A stretch of 64,000 bases of DNA from Siansivirga zeaxanthinifaciens CC-SAMT-1 (GCF_000941055.1 NZ_CP007202.1:554001-618000), one strand, 5' to 3'; counted from the stretch's first letter, positions 53,458 through 63,203 are shown. Notes: generated by a model from the sequence alone, not told the origin. Numbers and translations are program-made.

Positions 53458-54030
53458 ATGACAGACTGGTTTTTTAATCTGGAACTTTTTTCTCAAATTT
53501 TTTGGGGCATTGCTTTAATAGCATCTATAATATTCATATTCATGATGCTACTAACTTTTATGGGAGGTGAAACCGATAGTTTAGAGACAGACGCCGAAAT
53601 AGAATCGGATACCGGGATTGGTTTTCAATTTATCACCTTTAAAAATCTTATTGGTTTCTTTACCATTTTTGGATGGAGTGGTATTGCCTGTATAGACTCC
53701 GGTTTAAGTAAACCTCTAACCGTTGTTATTGCATTAATATGTGGTTTAATAATGATGAGCATTATGGCCGCTATGTTTTATTACATGCAAAAACTTAATA
53801 ATAGTGGCACCCTAGTATTTAAAAATGCCATTAACGCCGTTGGCGAAGTGTATCTAACAATTGGTGCTAATAGATCTTCTATTGGAAAAGCCCATGTTAG
53901 AATTCAGGGAGCTTTAAGAGAACTGGAAGCTTTAACAGATTCTGAAACCGATTTAAAATCGGGTTCGGTTATAAAAGTAATAGCCGTTACCGAAAACGGT
54001 ATTTTAATAGTAGAACCACTTAATAAATAA
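53458..54030 (+). CDS. YqiJ/NfeD-like membrane protein with OB-fold tail
   Basis: A 190-residue inner-membrane protein with an N-terminal hydrophobic helix (about 12-37), an acidic linker (GGETDSLETDAEIESDTG), two further helices (about 58-78 and 85-110) and a C-terminal OB-like beta domain (about 120-188; AVGEVYLTIG, GSVIKVIAV). This is the layout of YqiJ/NfeD1b-type proteins, which are encoded next to flotillins. It is four bases upstream of the flotillin gene, so the pair is an operon. Its likely job is to help flotillin form membrane microdomains (known of the family; not shown here). Confidence 0.85.
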   Translation: MTDWFFNLELFSQIFWGIALIASIIFIFMMLLTFMGGETDSLETDAEIESDTGIGFQFITFKNLIGFFTIFGWSGIACIDSGLSKPLTVVIALICGLIMMSIMAAMFYYMQKLNNSGTLVFKNAINAVGEVYLTIGANRSSIGKAHVRIQGALRELEALTDSETDLKSGSVIKVIAVTENGILIVEPLNK

Positions 54031-54033
54031 CAT

Positions 54034-55461
54034 ATGCTACCAATTATTTTACAAGACGCTTTTAATTTTGGACTTCCTCTTGCTGTTATTGCAGCAATCA
54101 TGTTCATATTTCTATTTTTAATTGTATTAATACGACGCTATAAGCGCTGTCCATCCGATAGGATTTTAGTGGTATACGGAAAAGTTGCCGGAGGCGAATC
54201 GGCTAAATGTATACACGGTGGTGCTGCTTTTATTTTTCCTGTAATTCAAGATTACGAGTTTCTAGACTTAACCCCTATGTCTATTGAAGTAAATTTAATA
54301 AGCGCGCTTAGTAGACAAAATATCCGTGTCAATGTTCCGTCGCGATTTACTATTGGTGTATCAACCGAGCCAGGAATTATGCAAAATGCTGCAGAGCGTT
54401 TGTTAGGTTTAGGTTTGCAAGATATTCAAGAATTAGCAAAAGAAATTATTTTCGGTCAGCTTCGTTTAGTGGTTGCTTCTATGGATATTGAAGAAATTAA
54501 CAGCGACAGAGACAAGTTTTTAACCAATATTTCTCAAAGTGTAGAGTCTGAACTTAAAAAAGTAGGTTTAAAACTTATAAACGTAAACATTACAGATATT
54601 GTAGATGAGTCTGGCTACATTGAAGCATTAGGAAAAGAAGCCGCTGCTCATGCCATAAATGCTGCACGTAAATCGGTTGCCGAAAAAAATAGAGATGGTT
54701 CTATTGGAGAAGCTAACGCATTACAAGATGAAAGAACCCAGGTAGCAGCCGCAAATGCTCAGGCTGTAGAAGGTGAAAATACAGCAAAAATAGCCGTAGC
54801 TAATTCCGATTCGTTACGTCGCCAACGCGAAGCGGAAGCAGAACGTGTTGCCATAGCTGCAGAAAAAGTACAAAGTGCAAAAGCATTACAAGAATCGTAT
54901 GCCGCAGAGCAAGAAGCCGAATCTGCCAGAGCAGAACGTGAGCGTTCGTCTCAAATGGCAGATGTTATTGTACCTGCTGAAATTGATAAAAAGAAGGTCG
55001 AAATTGATGCCGAAGCAAGAGCTGAAAATATTAGAAGAATTGCAAAAGGTGAAGCCGATGCTATTTTGTTTAAAGCACAAGCAGAAGCCCAAGGTTTGTA
55101 TGAAGTATTAACAAAACAAGCTGCCGGTTTAGACCAAATTGTAAAAGCTGCTGGCAATAATTCTAAAGATGCCGTTTTACTTTTAATTGCCGATAAACTG
55201 CCAGAATTAGTGAAAACACAAGCAGAAGCTATTAAAAATATTAAAATTGATAAAGTTACTGTTTGGGAAAATGGTGGTGGAAAAAATGGTAAATCATCTA
55301 CAGCCAACTTCCTTTCTGGAATGTATCAATCGGTGCCGCCTTTACAAGACATGTTTAATATGGCTGGTATGCAATTACCTGAATATTTAAAGGGGAAAAA
55401 TGTGGAAGATGCTAACGATAAACCCATTGAAAATTCAGAAAATAACAACCCAAAAAACTAA
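54034..55461 (+). CDS. Flotillin-family SPFH protein (YqiK/FloT-like)
   Basis: A 475-residue membrane-scaffold protein. One N-terminal helix (about 10-33) precedes an SPFH/band-7 domain (about 45-200; RILVVYGKVAGGESAKCIHGG, VNVPSRFTIGVS). Residues about 215-360 are a long Ala/Glu-rich coiled coil with the EA repeats typical of flotillins, and the tail (about 410-475) is Gly/Asn-rich with NFLSGMYQSVPP. Such proteins gather membrane complexes into ordered microdomains. It is the second gene of a two-gene unit with the YqiJ-like gene and ends in a terminator. Nothing appears missing. Confidence 0.92.
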   Translation: MLPIILQDAFNFGLPLAVIAAIMFIFLFLIVLIRRYKRCPSDRILVVYGKVAGGESAKCIHGGAAFIFPVIQDYEFLDLTPMSIEVNLISALSRQNIRVNVPSRFTIGVSTEPGIMQNAAERLLGLGLQDIQELAKEIIFGQLRLVVASMDIEEINSDRDKFLTNISQSVESELKKVGLKLINVNITDIVDESGYIEALGKEAAAHAINAARKSVAEKNRDGSIGEANALQDERTQVAAANAQAVEGENTAKIAVANSDSLRRQREAEAERVAIAAEKVQSAKALQESYAAEQEAESARAERERSSQMADVIVPAEIDKKKVEIDAEARAENIRRIAKGEADAILFKAQAEAQGLYEVLTKQAAGLDQIVKAAGNNSKDAVLLLIADKLPELVKTQAEAIKNIKIDKVTVWENGGGKNGKSSTANFLSGMYQSVPPLQDMFNMAGMQLPEYLKGKNVEDANDKPIENSENNNPKN

Positions 55462-55469
55462 AAATAATG

Positions 55470-55493
55470 AATCCGCTACCAAGCGGATTTTTT
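55470..55493 (+). terminator. Terminator after the flotillin gene
   Basis: AATCCGCT (55470-55477) pairs with AGCGGATT (55482-55489) around ACCA, followed by T's. It lies eight bases past the stop. Confidence 0.88.
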
Positions 55494-55632
55494 ATTTTAT
55501 TACCATTAAAAAACAGGTTTTTTAAATTAAAATGCCAAGTATTAAAACATTAATAAACACATATCAACCTTTAAAATACTGTTTTAAATTACATAACGTT
55601 TACTTAACTTTGTGCTACTAAACATTTAAGCT

Positions 55633-56493
55633 TTGTCGTTAAACTTACAAGATATTCCTCGCGTAAAAACTATTACAAAAGAGGACTTTTTAAACCGCTA
55701 TTTTAAACCGCAAAAGCCTGTGGTTATTGAGCGTTTTATTGAAGATTGGCCTGCTTACACTAAGTGGAGTCTAGACTACATGAAAACCGTTGCAGGTGAA
55801 AAAATAGTGCCATTATACGATGACAGACCTGTAGATTACAAAGATGGTTTTAATGAGCCTCATGCCAAAATGAAAATGAGCGATTACATCGATTTACTTA
55901 AAAGTGAACCTACAAAATTCAGGATTTTTCTTTGGAATGTTTTAAAAGAAGTGCCTCAGTTGCAAAACGATTTTTCGTTTCCAGACTTTGGTCTTAGACT
56001 CATGAAAGGTTTACCAATGCTTTTTTTTGGCGGACGCGATTCGTATACCTTCATGCATTACGATATAGATTTAGCCAATATTTTTCACTTTCATTTTGAA
56101 GGAAAAAAAGAAATTATTTTATTCGACCAAAAACAGAATAAGTATTTATATAAAATTCCGCATGCGCTTATTACTCGAGAAGATATTGATTTTTCTAACC
56201 CCGATTTTAACAAATGGCCCATGCTTAAACATGCTAAAGGCTATAAAACCGAATTAAACCATGGCGAAGTTTTATACATGCCCGAAGGATATTGGCACTA
56301 CATGCGCTATATAACCCCAGGTTTTTCAATGAGTTTACGAGCTATAGCCCGAAATCCTAAAAACTTTGGTAAGGCAATTTATAATTTAATTGTTATGCGA
56401 AATTTCGATAACTTAATGAGACGCGTTCAGGGACAAAAATGGATCGATTGGAAAAACAAGCAAGCTATTTTAAAAACAAATAAAGCATTATAA
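55633..56493 (+). CDS. JmjC-like cupin (Fe(II)/2-oxoglutarate dioxygenase family), TTG start
   Basis: A 286-residue cytosolic cupin_8 protein. The iron ligands are present as HxD...H: His142 and Asp144 (MHYDIDLANIF) and His222 (EGYWHYMRY), in the double-stranded beta-helix; KPVVIERFIEDWPAY near the N-terminus is typical of FIH/JmjC-type members. A hydroxylase acting on a protein or small molecule is likely. The start is a TTG at 55633: an in-frame stop lies two codons upstream (55627) and the next ATG would remove about 50 conserved residues. It stands alone between terminated genes; its target is unknown. Confidence 0.88.
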   Translation: MSLNLQDIPRVKTITKEDFLNRYFKPQKPVVIERFIEDWPAYTKWSLDYMKTVAGEKIVPLYDDRPVDYKDGFNEPHAKMKMSDYIDLLKSEPTKFRIFLWNVLKEVPQLQNDFSFPDFGLRLMKGLPMLFFGGRDSYTFMHYDIDLANIFHFHFEGKKEIILFDQKQNKYLYKIPHALITREDIDFSNPDFNKWPMLKHAKGYKTELNHGEVLYMPEGYWHYMRYITPGFSMSLRAIARNPKNFGKAIYNLIVMRNFDNLMRRVQGQKWIDWKNKQAILKTNKAL

Positions 56494-56523
56494 TTAATAA
56501 ACCTTTTTTTACAAAACTTATAA

Positions 56524-56531
56524 TATATTTG
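56524..56531 (+). promoter_or_regulatory. -7 box for the small outer-membrane protein gene
   Basis: TATATTTG, a perfect TAnnTTTG match, 24 bases before the ATG at 56556. A T-rich stretch occupies the -33 region. Confidence 0.55.
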
Positions 56532-56555
56532 CAACCTAAAATAAAAATAAACAAG

Positions 56556-57047
56556 ATGAAAAAACTATTTTTTATTATTGCGATTTTAAGTGTGTCTTTA
56601 AGTTTTTCTCAAGCCTTTACTGGAAGTGGAGATAACAAATTTCAAGTTGGTGCCAACTTTCAAGATGGCGGAACAGGACTATTTGTAAGCTATGATTTTG
56701 GTATTGGAGAAAACATTTCTTTGGGACTTTCTTCAAACTATGTATTAGGTTTAGACAATAACATTGATGCTAATTTCGATCATCGTTTTGATCTAAGAGC
56801 TCGTTTTAACGCTAACTTAGGAAACGTTATTAATATTGATGAAAATTTTGATATTTATCCAGGTTTAAGTGTTGGTCTTAAAAACTTTGGAGGCCATTTA
56901 GGTGCTCGTTATTTCTTTACAGATGGATTTGGTATTTTCACCGAATTAAACACACCATTTGCTAAATATAAAACGGAAGATTTAACACCTCAAGAAGAAC
57001 TACACAACCAGTTTTCATTAAATATAGGAGCTGTTTTTAATTTATAA
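56556..57047 (+). CDS. Small outer-membrane beta-barrel protein
   Basis: A 163-residue exported protein. I start it at the ATG at 56556, not the in-frame ATG at 56529, because the former opens a clean signal peptide (MKKLFFIIAILSVSLSFSQ) and lies behind a perfect -7 box that the latter would overlap. The mature part consists of about eight amphipathic strands (FQVGANFQDGGTGLFVSYDFG; LSVGLKNFGGHLGARYFF) and ends in the barrel-type LNIGAVFNL. It resembles eight-stranded OmpA/OmpW-like barrels, and short flavobacterial proteins of the DUF6646 type, though that label is uncertain. Function unknown. Confidence 0.75.
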   Translation: MKKLFFIIAILSVSLSFSQAFTGSGDNKFQVGANFQDGGTGLFVSYDFGIGENISLGLSSNYVLGLDNNIDANFDHRFDLRARFNANLGNVINIDENFDIYPGLSVGLKNFGGHLGARYFFTDGFGIFTELNTPFAKYKTEDLTPQEELHNQFSLNIGAVFNL

Positions 57048-57062
57048 AAATATTATAATTAC

Positions 57063-57100
57063 AAAAAAGGGCGTTAAATTTAAATTTAACGCCCTTTTTT
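57063..57100. terminator. Bidirectional terminator between the OMP gene and recX
   Basis: A perfect 13-bp inverted repeat with no spacer (57069-57081 and 57082-57094), GGGCGTTAAATTT and its complement, flanked by A6 and T6 runs. It serves both convergent genes. Confidence 0.92.
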
Positions 57101-57572
57101 ATTTTATTAATTCGTTGGCTTTATCATATACTAAATAAGACTCCCACCCGCGGTACAAAAAGTAATCTACAAATTTTTTCTTCTTCTTAAATACGTTTGT
57201 TTCTTTAATTAATTTTACTTTGTTTTCTGCCAGTTCATTGAAAACGCTATAATATTCTTCATCAGAAATACTTTCAATAGCTTTATTAATATTAAAAGCA
57301 CTAATGCCTTTTTTCTTTAGTTCGAAAGTTATGCGAGATCTCCCCCACTTTTTAATTTTAAACTTTCCGCTAGCAAAAGCTTCAGCAAATCGGGCTTCAT
57401 TTAAAAATTTATTTTCTATTAAATGAACCAATACAACATCTATAGCTTCAGGAATCATATGCATCTGTTGAAGTTTCTCTATCACTTCTTTATGACACCG
57501 CTCTTGATATGCACAGTAGTGCTCCAACTTTTTTATAGCATCATTTAAAGTGTAAGATTTTTTTTCGTTCAT
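57099..57572 (-). CDS. recX: Regulatory protein RecX
   Basis: A 157-residue RecA modulator built from three-helix repeats. Typical features are ALKKLEHYCAYQERCH-like opening (here AIKKLEHYCAYQERCHKEV), LIENKFLNEARFAEAFASGKF in repeat 2, and KWGRSRITFELKKKGIS, the basic RecX signature. RecX caps RecA filaments and limits strand exchange. It stands apart from recA, which is not in the window; a terminator follows. Length and content are normal. Confidence 0.93.
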   Translation of the reverse strand: MNEKKSYTLNDAIKKLEHYCAYQERCHKEVIEKLQQMHMIPEAIDVVLVHLIENKFLNEARFAEAFASGKFKIKKWGRSRITFELKKKGISAFNINKAIESISDEEYYSVFNELAENKVKLIKETNVFKKKKKFVDYFLYRGWESYLVYDKANELIK

Positions 57573-57645
57573 ATATAGAATTTTTATGATAAATAAAATA
57601 AAAATTATTATTTTGCAAAGCTAAGTGTTAATTGCTATTTAAAAA

Positions 57646-60045
57646 ATGAAAATTTCTCTCTCTCTATTACTTATTGGCTTGTTATATAATTTAAGTTTCT
57701 CCCAAACGACTCTAAATGAAGGCGATATTGCGATCACTGGAATTATTAGTGATAATCCGGAAGAATTTACATTTGTATTACTTAAAGATGTTACTACAGG
57801 CACTGAAATACATTTTACAGACTGTGGTTGGTTTGCAACGGGAGGGTTTAGAAATTACAACCCTTCGACCGGAAGAATTGGAGAAGGTACGATAACTTGG
57901 ACGGCAACATCAGATTTAAATTGTGGTACAGAAGTACTCATTATCCAATCTGCTTCAGATTCTAATATTTTTACAGCATCAACAGGCACCGCCATAGAGA
58001 CAGATAGTGGCTTTGGCATAAATGCAACGACAGGAGACCAGCTTTTTGCGTTTCAAGGAAGTGAAGATAACCCAACATTTTTATTTGCTGTGCATTTTGG
58101 AAACGGTGATGGCTGGAGTTTAACAGATGCTACCGTAGATGCCAACCACAGCGCCATACCAGCAGGATTAACCGATGGCGTTAACGCAATTAATTTAGGC
58201 AATTTTGATAATGGCAGTTATAACTGTGTTGTTACAAGTAATCAAACGTTAATTTTAAATGAGGTAGCAAATGTAAGTAATTGGAATTTAACGAATTCGA
58301 GACCTGCTTCTATTGGCGGTTGTACTTATACTTGTAATGCACCAAATACTTGCCCTGTTACAGTAACTTATAATGGCAGCTGGAGCGGGACTCCTAGTTT
58401 AAATACAGAAGTGATAATCGCTTCAAATTACGACACATCATTAGGAAGTTTTAAAGCTTGTAGTTTAACGGTTAATTCTGGTATTAGATTAACAGTTAAT
58501 AACGCCAGTTTTGTTGAAGTACAAAACGATGTTATTGTTAATGGTGAGTTATTTGTAGAAACGCAAGGTAATTTTATTCAAAACAATAGCACGAGCAGTT
58601 TTACAGTAAATCCAGGAGGTGATTCTAGGTTAATTAAGCAAACAGCAACCAAACAAGCTTGGTATTATTACACTTATTGGAGCTCGCCTGTAGTAGGACA
58701 AACCATAGCCAGTGCGTTTCCCGATGTCGATGGCGACCGTCGTTTTTGGTATAATGCAGCTAATTATTTAGATACCAATGGCGATGATATTGACGACAAT
58801 GGTGATGACTGGCAATATGCCTTGGGAGGCAGCACCATGTTACCTGGAGTAGGATATGCATGCACCTCAAGCAGATTAGGCATATACCCATCGCAAGATA
58901 TTGCCACGTTTATTGGTCCGTTTAATACTGGTGATATATCAACAAACGTATATTACAATGCATCCAACACCACCGGAAGCTGGAATTTAATTGGCAATCC
59001 TTATCCGTCGTCTATCGACTTTACAGCATTTCATGCCGCAAATGCTTTGGCTGTAGAAGGCGCAGCCTATTTTTGGTCGCAATCTTCGCCGCCATCAAAC
59101 TCGAACCCTGGCAATCAAAACCTAAATTTTAATCAAAATGATTATGCTACTTATACTGTAGGAAGTGGAGGTGCAGCTGGTCCTAGTGGCATTATACCAG
59201 ATAAATACATCCCTTCTGCACAAAGTTTCTTTATATCGGGAAGAGCCAATGGCACTGTTACTTTTACTAACGCCATGAGAATGGGAGATGCAACTAGTAA
59301 TAGTTTGTTTTATAAAAGCACGGGCACTAAAAAACCTGCGGAAACAATTGACAATAAAATTTGGGTTAACTTAACCACTAACAATGGCATTTTTAGCCAA
59401 ATATTAGTTGCCTATGTAGATGGCGCTACTAATGGATATGATGGAGCTAGTTATGATGCTTTTAGAATTTCGAATCCAAATTTCCCCGCAAGAATTTATA
59501 CTAAAATACCAAATTCTAGTCAGAAATTTGTAATTCAAGGTAAGGATAAAAATAGTTTAATAATGGATGAAACCATCGATTTAGGCTTTTCAACAAATAT
59601 AAATACCAATATTTATAATATGTCGATTGCTAAGCTTCAAGGAGCATTCTTTGAAAGTAATGCAGTTTTATTAAAAGATAATCTGCTCAATATAACTCAC
59701 AATTTATCTGAAAGCGATTATTCATTTACATCTGGAAAAGGAGAATTTAACCAGCGCTTCAAAATATTTTTTACAGACAAAACACTTTCTAATACTAACT
59801 TAAATTCAACAGAAACAGCATTAAAAATTATTGAATTAGACAACAATCGTGTTAAGTTTTTACATAATACCAAACCTATTAAACGTATTGATATTTATGA
59901 CTTGTTTGGAAGAGTTTTACACAACTTCGAGTGTACAAAAACCAATGAAATTGTTGAAATTTCAAATTTAACAAACAGGCTGTATATCGCTAAAGTTGAA
60001 TTAGCAGATGGCACAGTAATTACCAAAAAATCTCTAAAAAAATAA
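57646..60045 (+). CDS. Secreted protein with T9SS type A C-terminal sorting domain
   Basis: A 799-residue secreted protein. Signal peptide 1-19 (LSFSQ). Residues about 22-225 form a beta-rich domain (LNEGDIAITGIISDNPEEF; LLKDVTTGTEIHFTDCGW) like that found in several secreted bacterial proteins of unknown role, with a Cys cluster at about 228-238 (CTYTCNAPNTC). Residues about 240-320 look like a parallel beta-helix/repeat linker (VNNASFVEVQNDVIVNGEL). The C-terminus (about 725-799) is a T9SS type A sorting domain: IDIYDLFGRVLHNFE, ISNLTNRLYIAKVE, and a basic end KKSLKK. It should therefore be exported by the type IX system and cleaved. No catalytic motif is evident; an adhesin or structural role is possible. 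Confidence 0.88.
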   Translation: MKISLSLLLIGLLYNLSFSQTTLNEGDIAITGIISDNPEEFTFVLLKDVTTGTEIHFTDCGWFATGGFRNYNPSTGRIGEGTITWTATSDLNCGTEVLIIQSASDSNIFTASTGTAIETDSGFGINATTGDQLFAFQGSEDNPTFLFAVHFGNGDGWSLTDATVDANHSAIPAGLTDGVNAINLGNFDNGSYNCVVTSNQTLILNEVANVSNWNLTNSRPASIGGCTYTCNAPNTCPVTVTYNGSWSGTPSLNTEVIIASNYDTSLGSFKACSLTVNSGIRLTVNNASFVEVQNDVIVNGELFVETQGNFIQNNSTSSFTVNPGGDSRLIKQTATKQAWYYYTYWSSPVVGQTIASAFPDVDGDRRFWYNAANYLDTNGDDIDDNGDDWQYALGGSTMLPGVGYACTSSRLGIYPSQDIATFIGPFNTGDISTNVYYNASNTTGSWNLIGNPYPSSIDFTAFHAANALAVEGAAYFWSQSSPPSNSNPGNQNLNFNQNDYATYTVGSGGAAGPSGIIPDKYIPSAQSFFISGRANGTVTFTNAMRMGDATSNSLFYKSTGTKKPAETIDNKIWVNLTTNNGIFSQILVAYVDGATNGYDGASYDAFRISNPNFPARIYTKIPNSSQKFVIQGKDKNSLIMDETIDLGFSTNINTNIYNMSIAKLQGAFFESNAVLLKDNLLNITHNLSESDYSFTSGKGEFNQRFKIFFTDKTLSNTNLNSTETALKIIELDNNRVKFLHNTKPIKRIDIYDLFGRVLHNFECTKTNEIVEISNLTNRLYIAKVELADGTVITKKSLKK

Positions 60046-60069
60046 CATTAGAGTAAACAGTATATTAGA

Positions 60070-62481
60070 TTACAAGCTGTATTTTAAAGACATTATAATA
60101 TTTCTACCAGCTGCAGCAATACCTGAAGAATAGGTTTTATAACGTTGATCTGTAATATTTTCGATGCTTGCAGATAAAGTAAAGGCGTTGTTAATTTGGT
60201 ATTGGGTTCTTAAATTTAAAGTATACCAGGAAGGGCTGTATGGATTTCCGTTAGAATCTTGGGCATAGATATAATCTTTTTCAATTTCAGATGGTGCCAG
60301 TTGATAAAAGGATAATTCACCGTTATAATTTAAGAATGCATCTATTTTAAAACCATTATTTGTCCAAACCAGATGTGTGTTTCCAAAATTTGGTGCGGCA
60401 TGTCGTATGGGCACTTCCACATCGTCTTCTACCTCGGTACCTCCAATAATGTTGTATTGCGAAATGAGTTTAAAATTTTTAGAGATATTATATTTTAAAC
60501 CTACTTCAAACCCATAAATCCAAGCTTTCGATGCATTTTGTATCGCCTGTACCCGACTTAATTCGCCATCGTAAACAATTTGTTCTGCTCCATTTAAGGT
60601 GTAATATCTTCTGACCAGAGCATTATCTAAATAGGTGTAGTAGGTATTTAAATCTATAAGCAAATCTTCATTAAAATTAAGTTGCAGGCCCAAATCGCCT
60701 CCATAGGCATATTCAGGTTTTAATTGTTCGTTTGGAACCAAAACGGCACCAGGCTCAGAGTCGAAAACCTTTCCTATATCATCAATATTAGGCGCTCTAA
60801 AGGCTGTAGATGTATTCAATTTCCATTGAATGACATTATTGGGAGACCAACGCACTCCGGCGGTTCCAGTTAATGCACTTGAACGATTTTTAGACGTTTC
60901 AAAGGGTAAATTTAAATACACATTATTCTCTTTAAAACTGGCATTCGATAATACATGATTAAAACGTAAACCCGATTGAAATACAAATTTTTGGTTTGGC
61001 TTATATTTTACACTTGCATAAGCTGCTGCAGTTTGCCAACTGGCACCATTAGGATATCTTGATACTGTTGGTGTGATGGTGTTTACGAAAATATCTTCGG
61101 TATCTCCTGTAGATTTAACTTTATTAAAAACATACTCAGCTCCATAAGATAATTGGGTAAAATTGCTTAAAGCTTTTTCTAAATCAAAATTAAAAGAAAA
61201 CGCGTCAACTGCCTCACTTCGAATATTTCTCGTATTCGATTGAAAATCTCTATCCATTCTACTTTCTTGAAAATTTTGATAGGCTAACGTGCTTTTTATT
61301 TTATCATATAAATTAGAACGACTACTCAATTTAGTTATTTGAAGATTAGACATAAACCATTTTTGCGGACCGTAATTCCACTCTGCCGAACGTAAATTGC
61401 CTTTTCTATATCGAATTAAACGGTCGTATCTGGAGAAGTCTGATGTTGTTGTGTAAAAGACTCCTAAATCAAAATTAAAATCGCTGTAAGGCTTATAACT
61501 CACCTTTTGCATCAGGTTTAATTGATTGTAACCTGTAGTTTTTTGAATTAAAGGATTATCATTTTTTATTACAACATCGGTGTTATTGGTAGTTAAAACA
61601 AATTCTGGTCTTAAATAATCGTCGGGACCATGACGCCCCATGCGTAAATCTCCAAAATCGGTGTAACTAACATTTGTAACTAAGGCCCATTTTTTGTAAC
61701 CCAAATTAAAATCAAAATGCCCTGTTTTTTCGGCGTTAGCCGTAGCATGTCTTACAATGACATTTGATTTAAATAAAAGCGAATCGTTACTTGAAAATTG
61801 AGGTTTTTGGGTGTAAAAGCTCATCACACCACCTATGGCATCACTCCCATAAATAACAGAACCCGAACCTAAAGTTACTTCGGTGTTTTGTATTGAAAAC
61901 GGATCGATAGAAATAACATTTTGCAAATTTCCGCCTCTAAAAATAGCGTTATTCATTCTTACACCATCTATAGTTATTAGTAATCGATTGGTTGAAAACC
62001 CTCTTATCATGGGGCTTCCACCACCTTGCTGACTCTTTTGCACATAAACATAACCCGTATTTTCTAGTACATCTGCACTTGTTTGAGAATTTGCAAACTG
62101 AATATTGGAAGCGTTTAAACTCACTATTTTTTGAGGTATATCTATTTTATTTTGTGCAAATTTTGATGCCGATATAACAATTTCATATAAATCTTCTGTA
62201 TTTGATTCTAAGTAGACCTTATTTGTTTGTCCTAGTTTTAATTTTGTGGTTGTTTTTAAAACGTGCGAAAGATGTTTGAAAAAAATTAATTCTGTGTTTG
62301 AAAATTCAGATAACGAGGCCTCTCCCAAAAAATTAGTGACTACGCTTTTAGATTTATCGACATTATAAATGGCAACCCCAACAACAGGCTCGTTTGATTG
62401 TTTATTTAAAACTTTAATATTTTGAGAAAAACTAAAATTTGAAATACAGAATAACAATAAAACTGAGAAAATTATCTTCAT
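60070..62481 (-). CDS. TonB-dependent receptor, haem/transferrin-type plug
   Basis: An 803-residue outer-membrane receptor. Signal peptide 1-19 (FSFSQ). A short carboxypeptidase-regulatory-like region (about 21-95) leads to IVISASKFAQNK and a plug (about 115-225) with GGGSPMIRGFSTNRLLITID and GSGSVIYGSDAIGGVMSFYT, the pattern of haemoglobin/transferrin/lactoferrin-family receptors. The barrel ends RNIIMSLKYSL. This suggests haem or iron-complex uptake, but no haemophore, Fur box or haem oxygenase is visible nearby. It sits two bases downstream of recO on the same strand, so it may be transcribed with recO and porZ. It converges with the T9SS-cargo gene over a 24-base gap with no terminator that I can see. 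Confidence 0.9.
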   Translation of the reverse strand: MKIIFSVLLLFCISNFSFSQNIKVLNKQSNEPVVGVAIYNVDKSKSVVTNFLGEASLSEFSNTELIFFKHLSHVLKTTTKLKLGQTNKVYLESNTEDLYEIVISASKFAQNKIDIPQKIVSLNASNIQFANSQTSADVLENTGYVYVQKSQQGGGSPMIRGFSTNRLLITIDGVRMNNAIFRGGNLQNVISIDPFSIQNTEVTLGSGSVIYGSDAIGGVMSFYTQKPQFSSNDSLLFKSNVIVRHATANAEKTGHFDFNLGYKKWALVTNVSYTDFGDLRMGRHGPDDYLRPEFVLTTNNTDVVIKNDNPLIQKTTGYNQLNLMQKVSYKPYSDFNFDLGVFYTTTSDFSRYDRLIRYRKGNLRSAEWNYGPQKWFMSNLQITKLSSRSNLYDKIKSTLAYQNFQESRMDRDFQSNTRNIRSEAVDAFSFNFDLEKALSNFTQLSYGAEYVFNKVKSTGDTEDIFVNTITPTVSRYPNGASWQTAAAYASVKYKPNQKFVFQSGLRFNHVLSNASFKENNVYLNLPFETSKNRSSALTGTAGVRWSPNNVIQWKLNTSTAFRAPNIDDIGKVFDSEPGAVLVPNEQLKPEYAYGGDLGLQLNFNEDLLIDLNTYYTYLDNALVRRYYTLNGAEQIVYDGELSRVQAIQNASKAWIYGFEVGLKYNISKNFKLISQYNIIGGTEVEDDVEVPIRHAAPNFGNTHLVWTNNGFKIDAFLNYNGELSFYQLAPSEIEKDYIYAQDSNGNPYSPSWYTLNLRTQYQINNAFTLSASIENITDQRYKTYSSGIAAAGRNIIMSLKYSL

Positions 62482-62483
62482 TA

Positions 62484-63203
62484 CTAGTTAAAAACTTGAT
62501 TAAAAATAGATAATGATTTAGGTGTTTTAAAACTTCCTAAATGTAACTCAAAATAAAGCAACATCGTGTTTAAAAAAGTTTGTCGTTGTTTTGAGTTTAT
62601 CTTTATTTCTGATAATGCATCAAATGTTGTGCCTAATAAGGTTTTTAACAAGGTTAAATTTTCTCCCGAGATACAGTATTTATCGTACGCATCCATGTCA
62701 AATCGGCCTTCTTTCAAATTAAAAAAAGGATAATCTATATCATTTGTATCGGGGTAGAAACCAAGATATTTTGTAAGATTCAATAAAAACAACAAATGAA
62801 AATTTGAATAATCATCTTGTGCATCAAGCCATAAAAGAGCCGTTTCTAAATAACTAAAAAGTTGTTCGTTTTGTTCTTCTTCCTGCAAGGAACTGGCTAA
62901 TACTTCAGACAAAAACATAACTATAGAACCCTTTAAAACATTAGAATGTAAACTCGAATAAATGATGCTAAGCTTAGTCTCTTTTACCGTTTGTAACGAT
63001 CTACTTTCTTTAAAATCTATAATTAATTGTAATTGTGAAAGCAACTGATAATAGGCTACTTTGGTGGTAGATTTGCTGTTTTTAAAAACACCTCGCAATA
63101 TAAAACTTACAACACCTTTTTCATTGGTGTAACATTTAACAATTAAATCGTTATCCCTAAATTTTAATCTGGAAAGAACTATAGCATTGGTAGTAATTAG
63201 CAT
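62484..63203 (-). CDS. recO: DNA repair protein RecO
   Basis: A 239-residue recombination mediator that, with RecR, loads RecA onto SSB-coated DNA. The N-terminal OB domain reads TNAIVLSRLKFRDNDLIVKCYT and GVVSFILRGVFKNSKS, both typical. The C-terminal helical part is less conserved; the usual zinc-finger cysteines of some RecO proteins are absent, as is common in Bacteroidota. Its ATG overlaps the stop of the upstream PorZ-like gene by one base, indicating translational coupling. Confidence 0.93.
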   Translation of the reverse strand: MLITTNAIVLSRLKFRDNDLIVKCYTNEKGVVSFILRGVFKNSKSTTKVAYYQLLSQLQLIIDFKESRSLQTVKETKLSIIYSSLHSNVLKGSIVMFLSEVLASSLQEEEQNEQLFSYLETALLWLDAQDDYSNFHLLFLLNLTKYLGFYPDTNDIDYPFFNLKEGRFDMDAYDKYCISGENLTLLKTLLGTTFDALSEIKINSKQRQTFLNTMLLYFELHLGSFKTPKSLSIFNQVFN

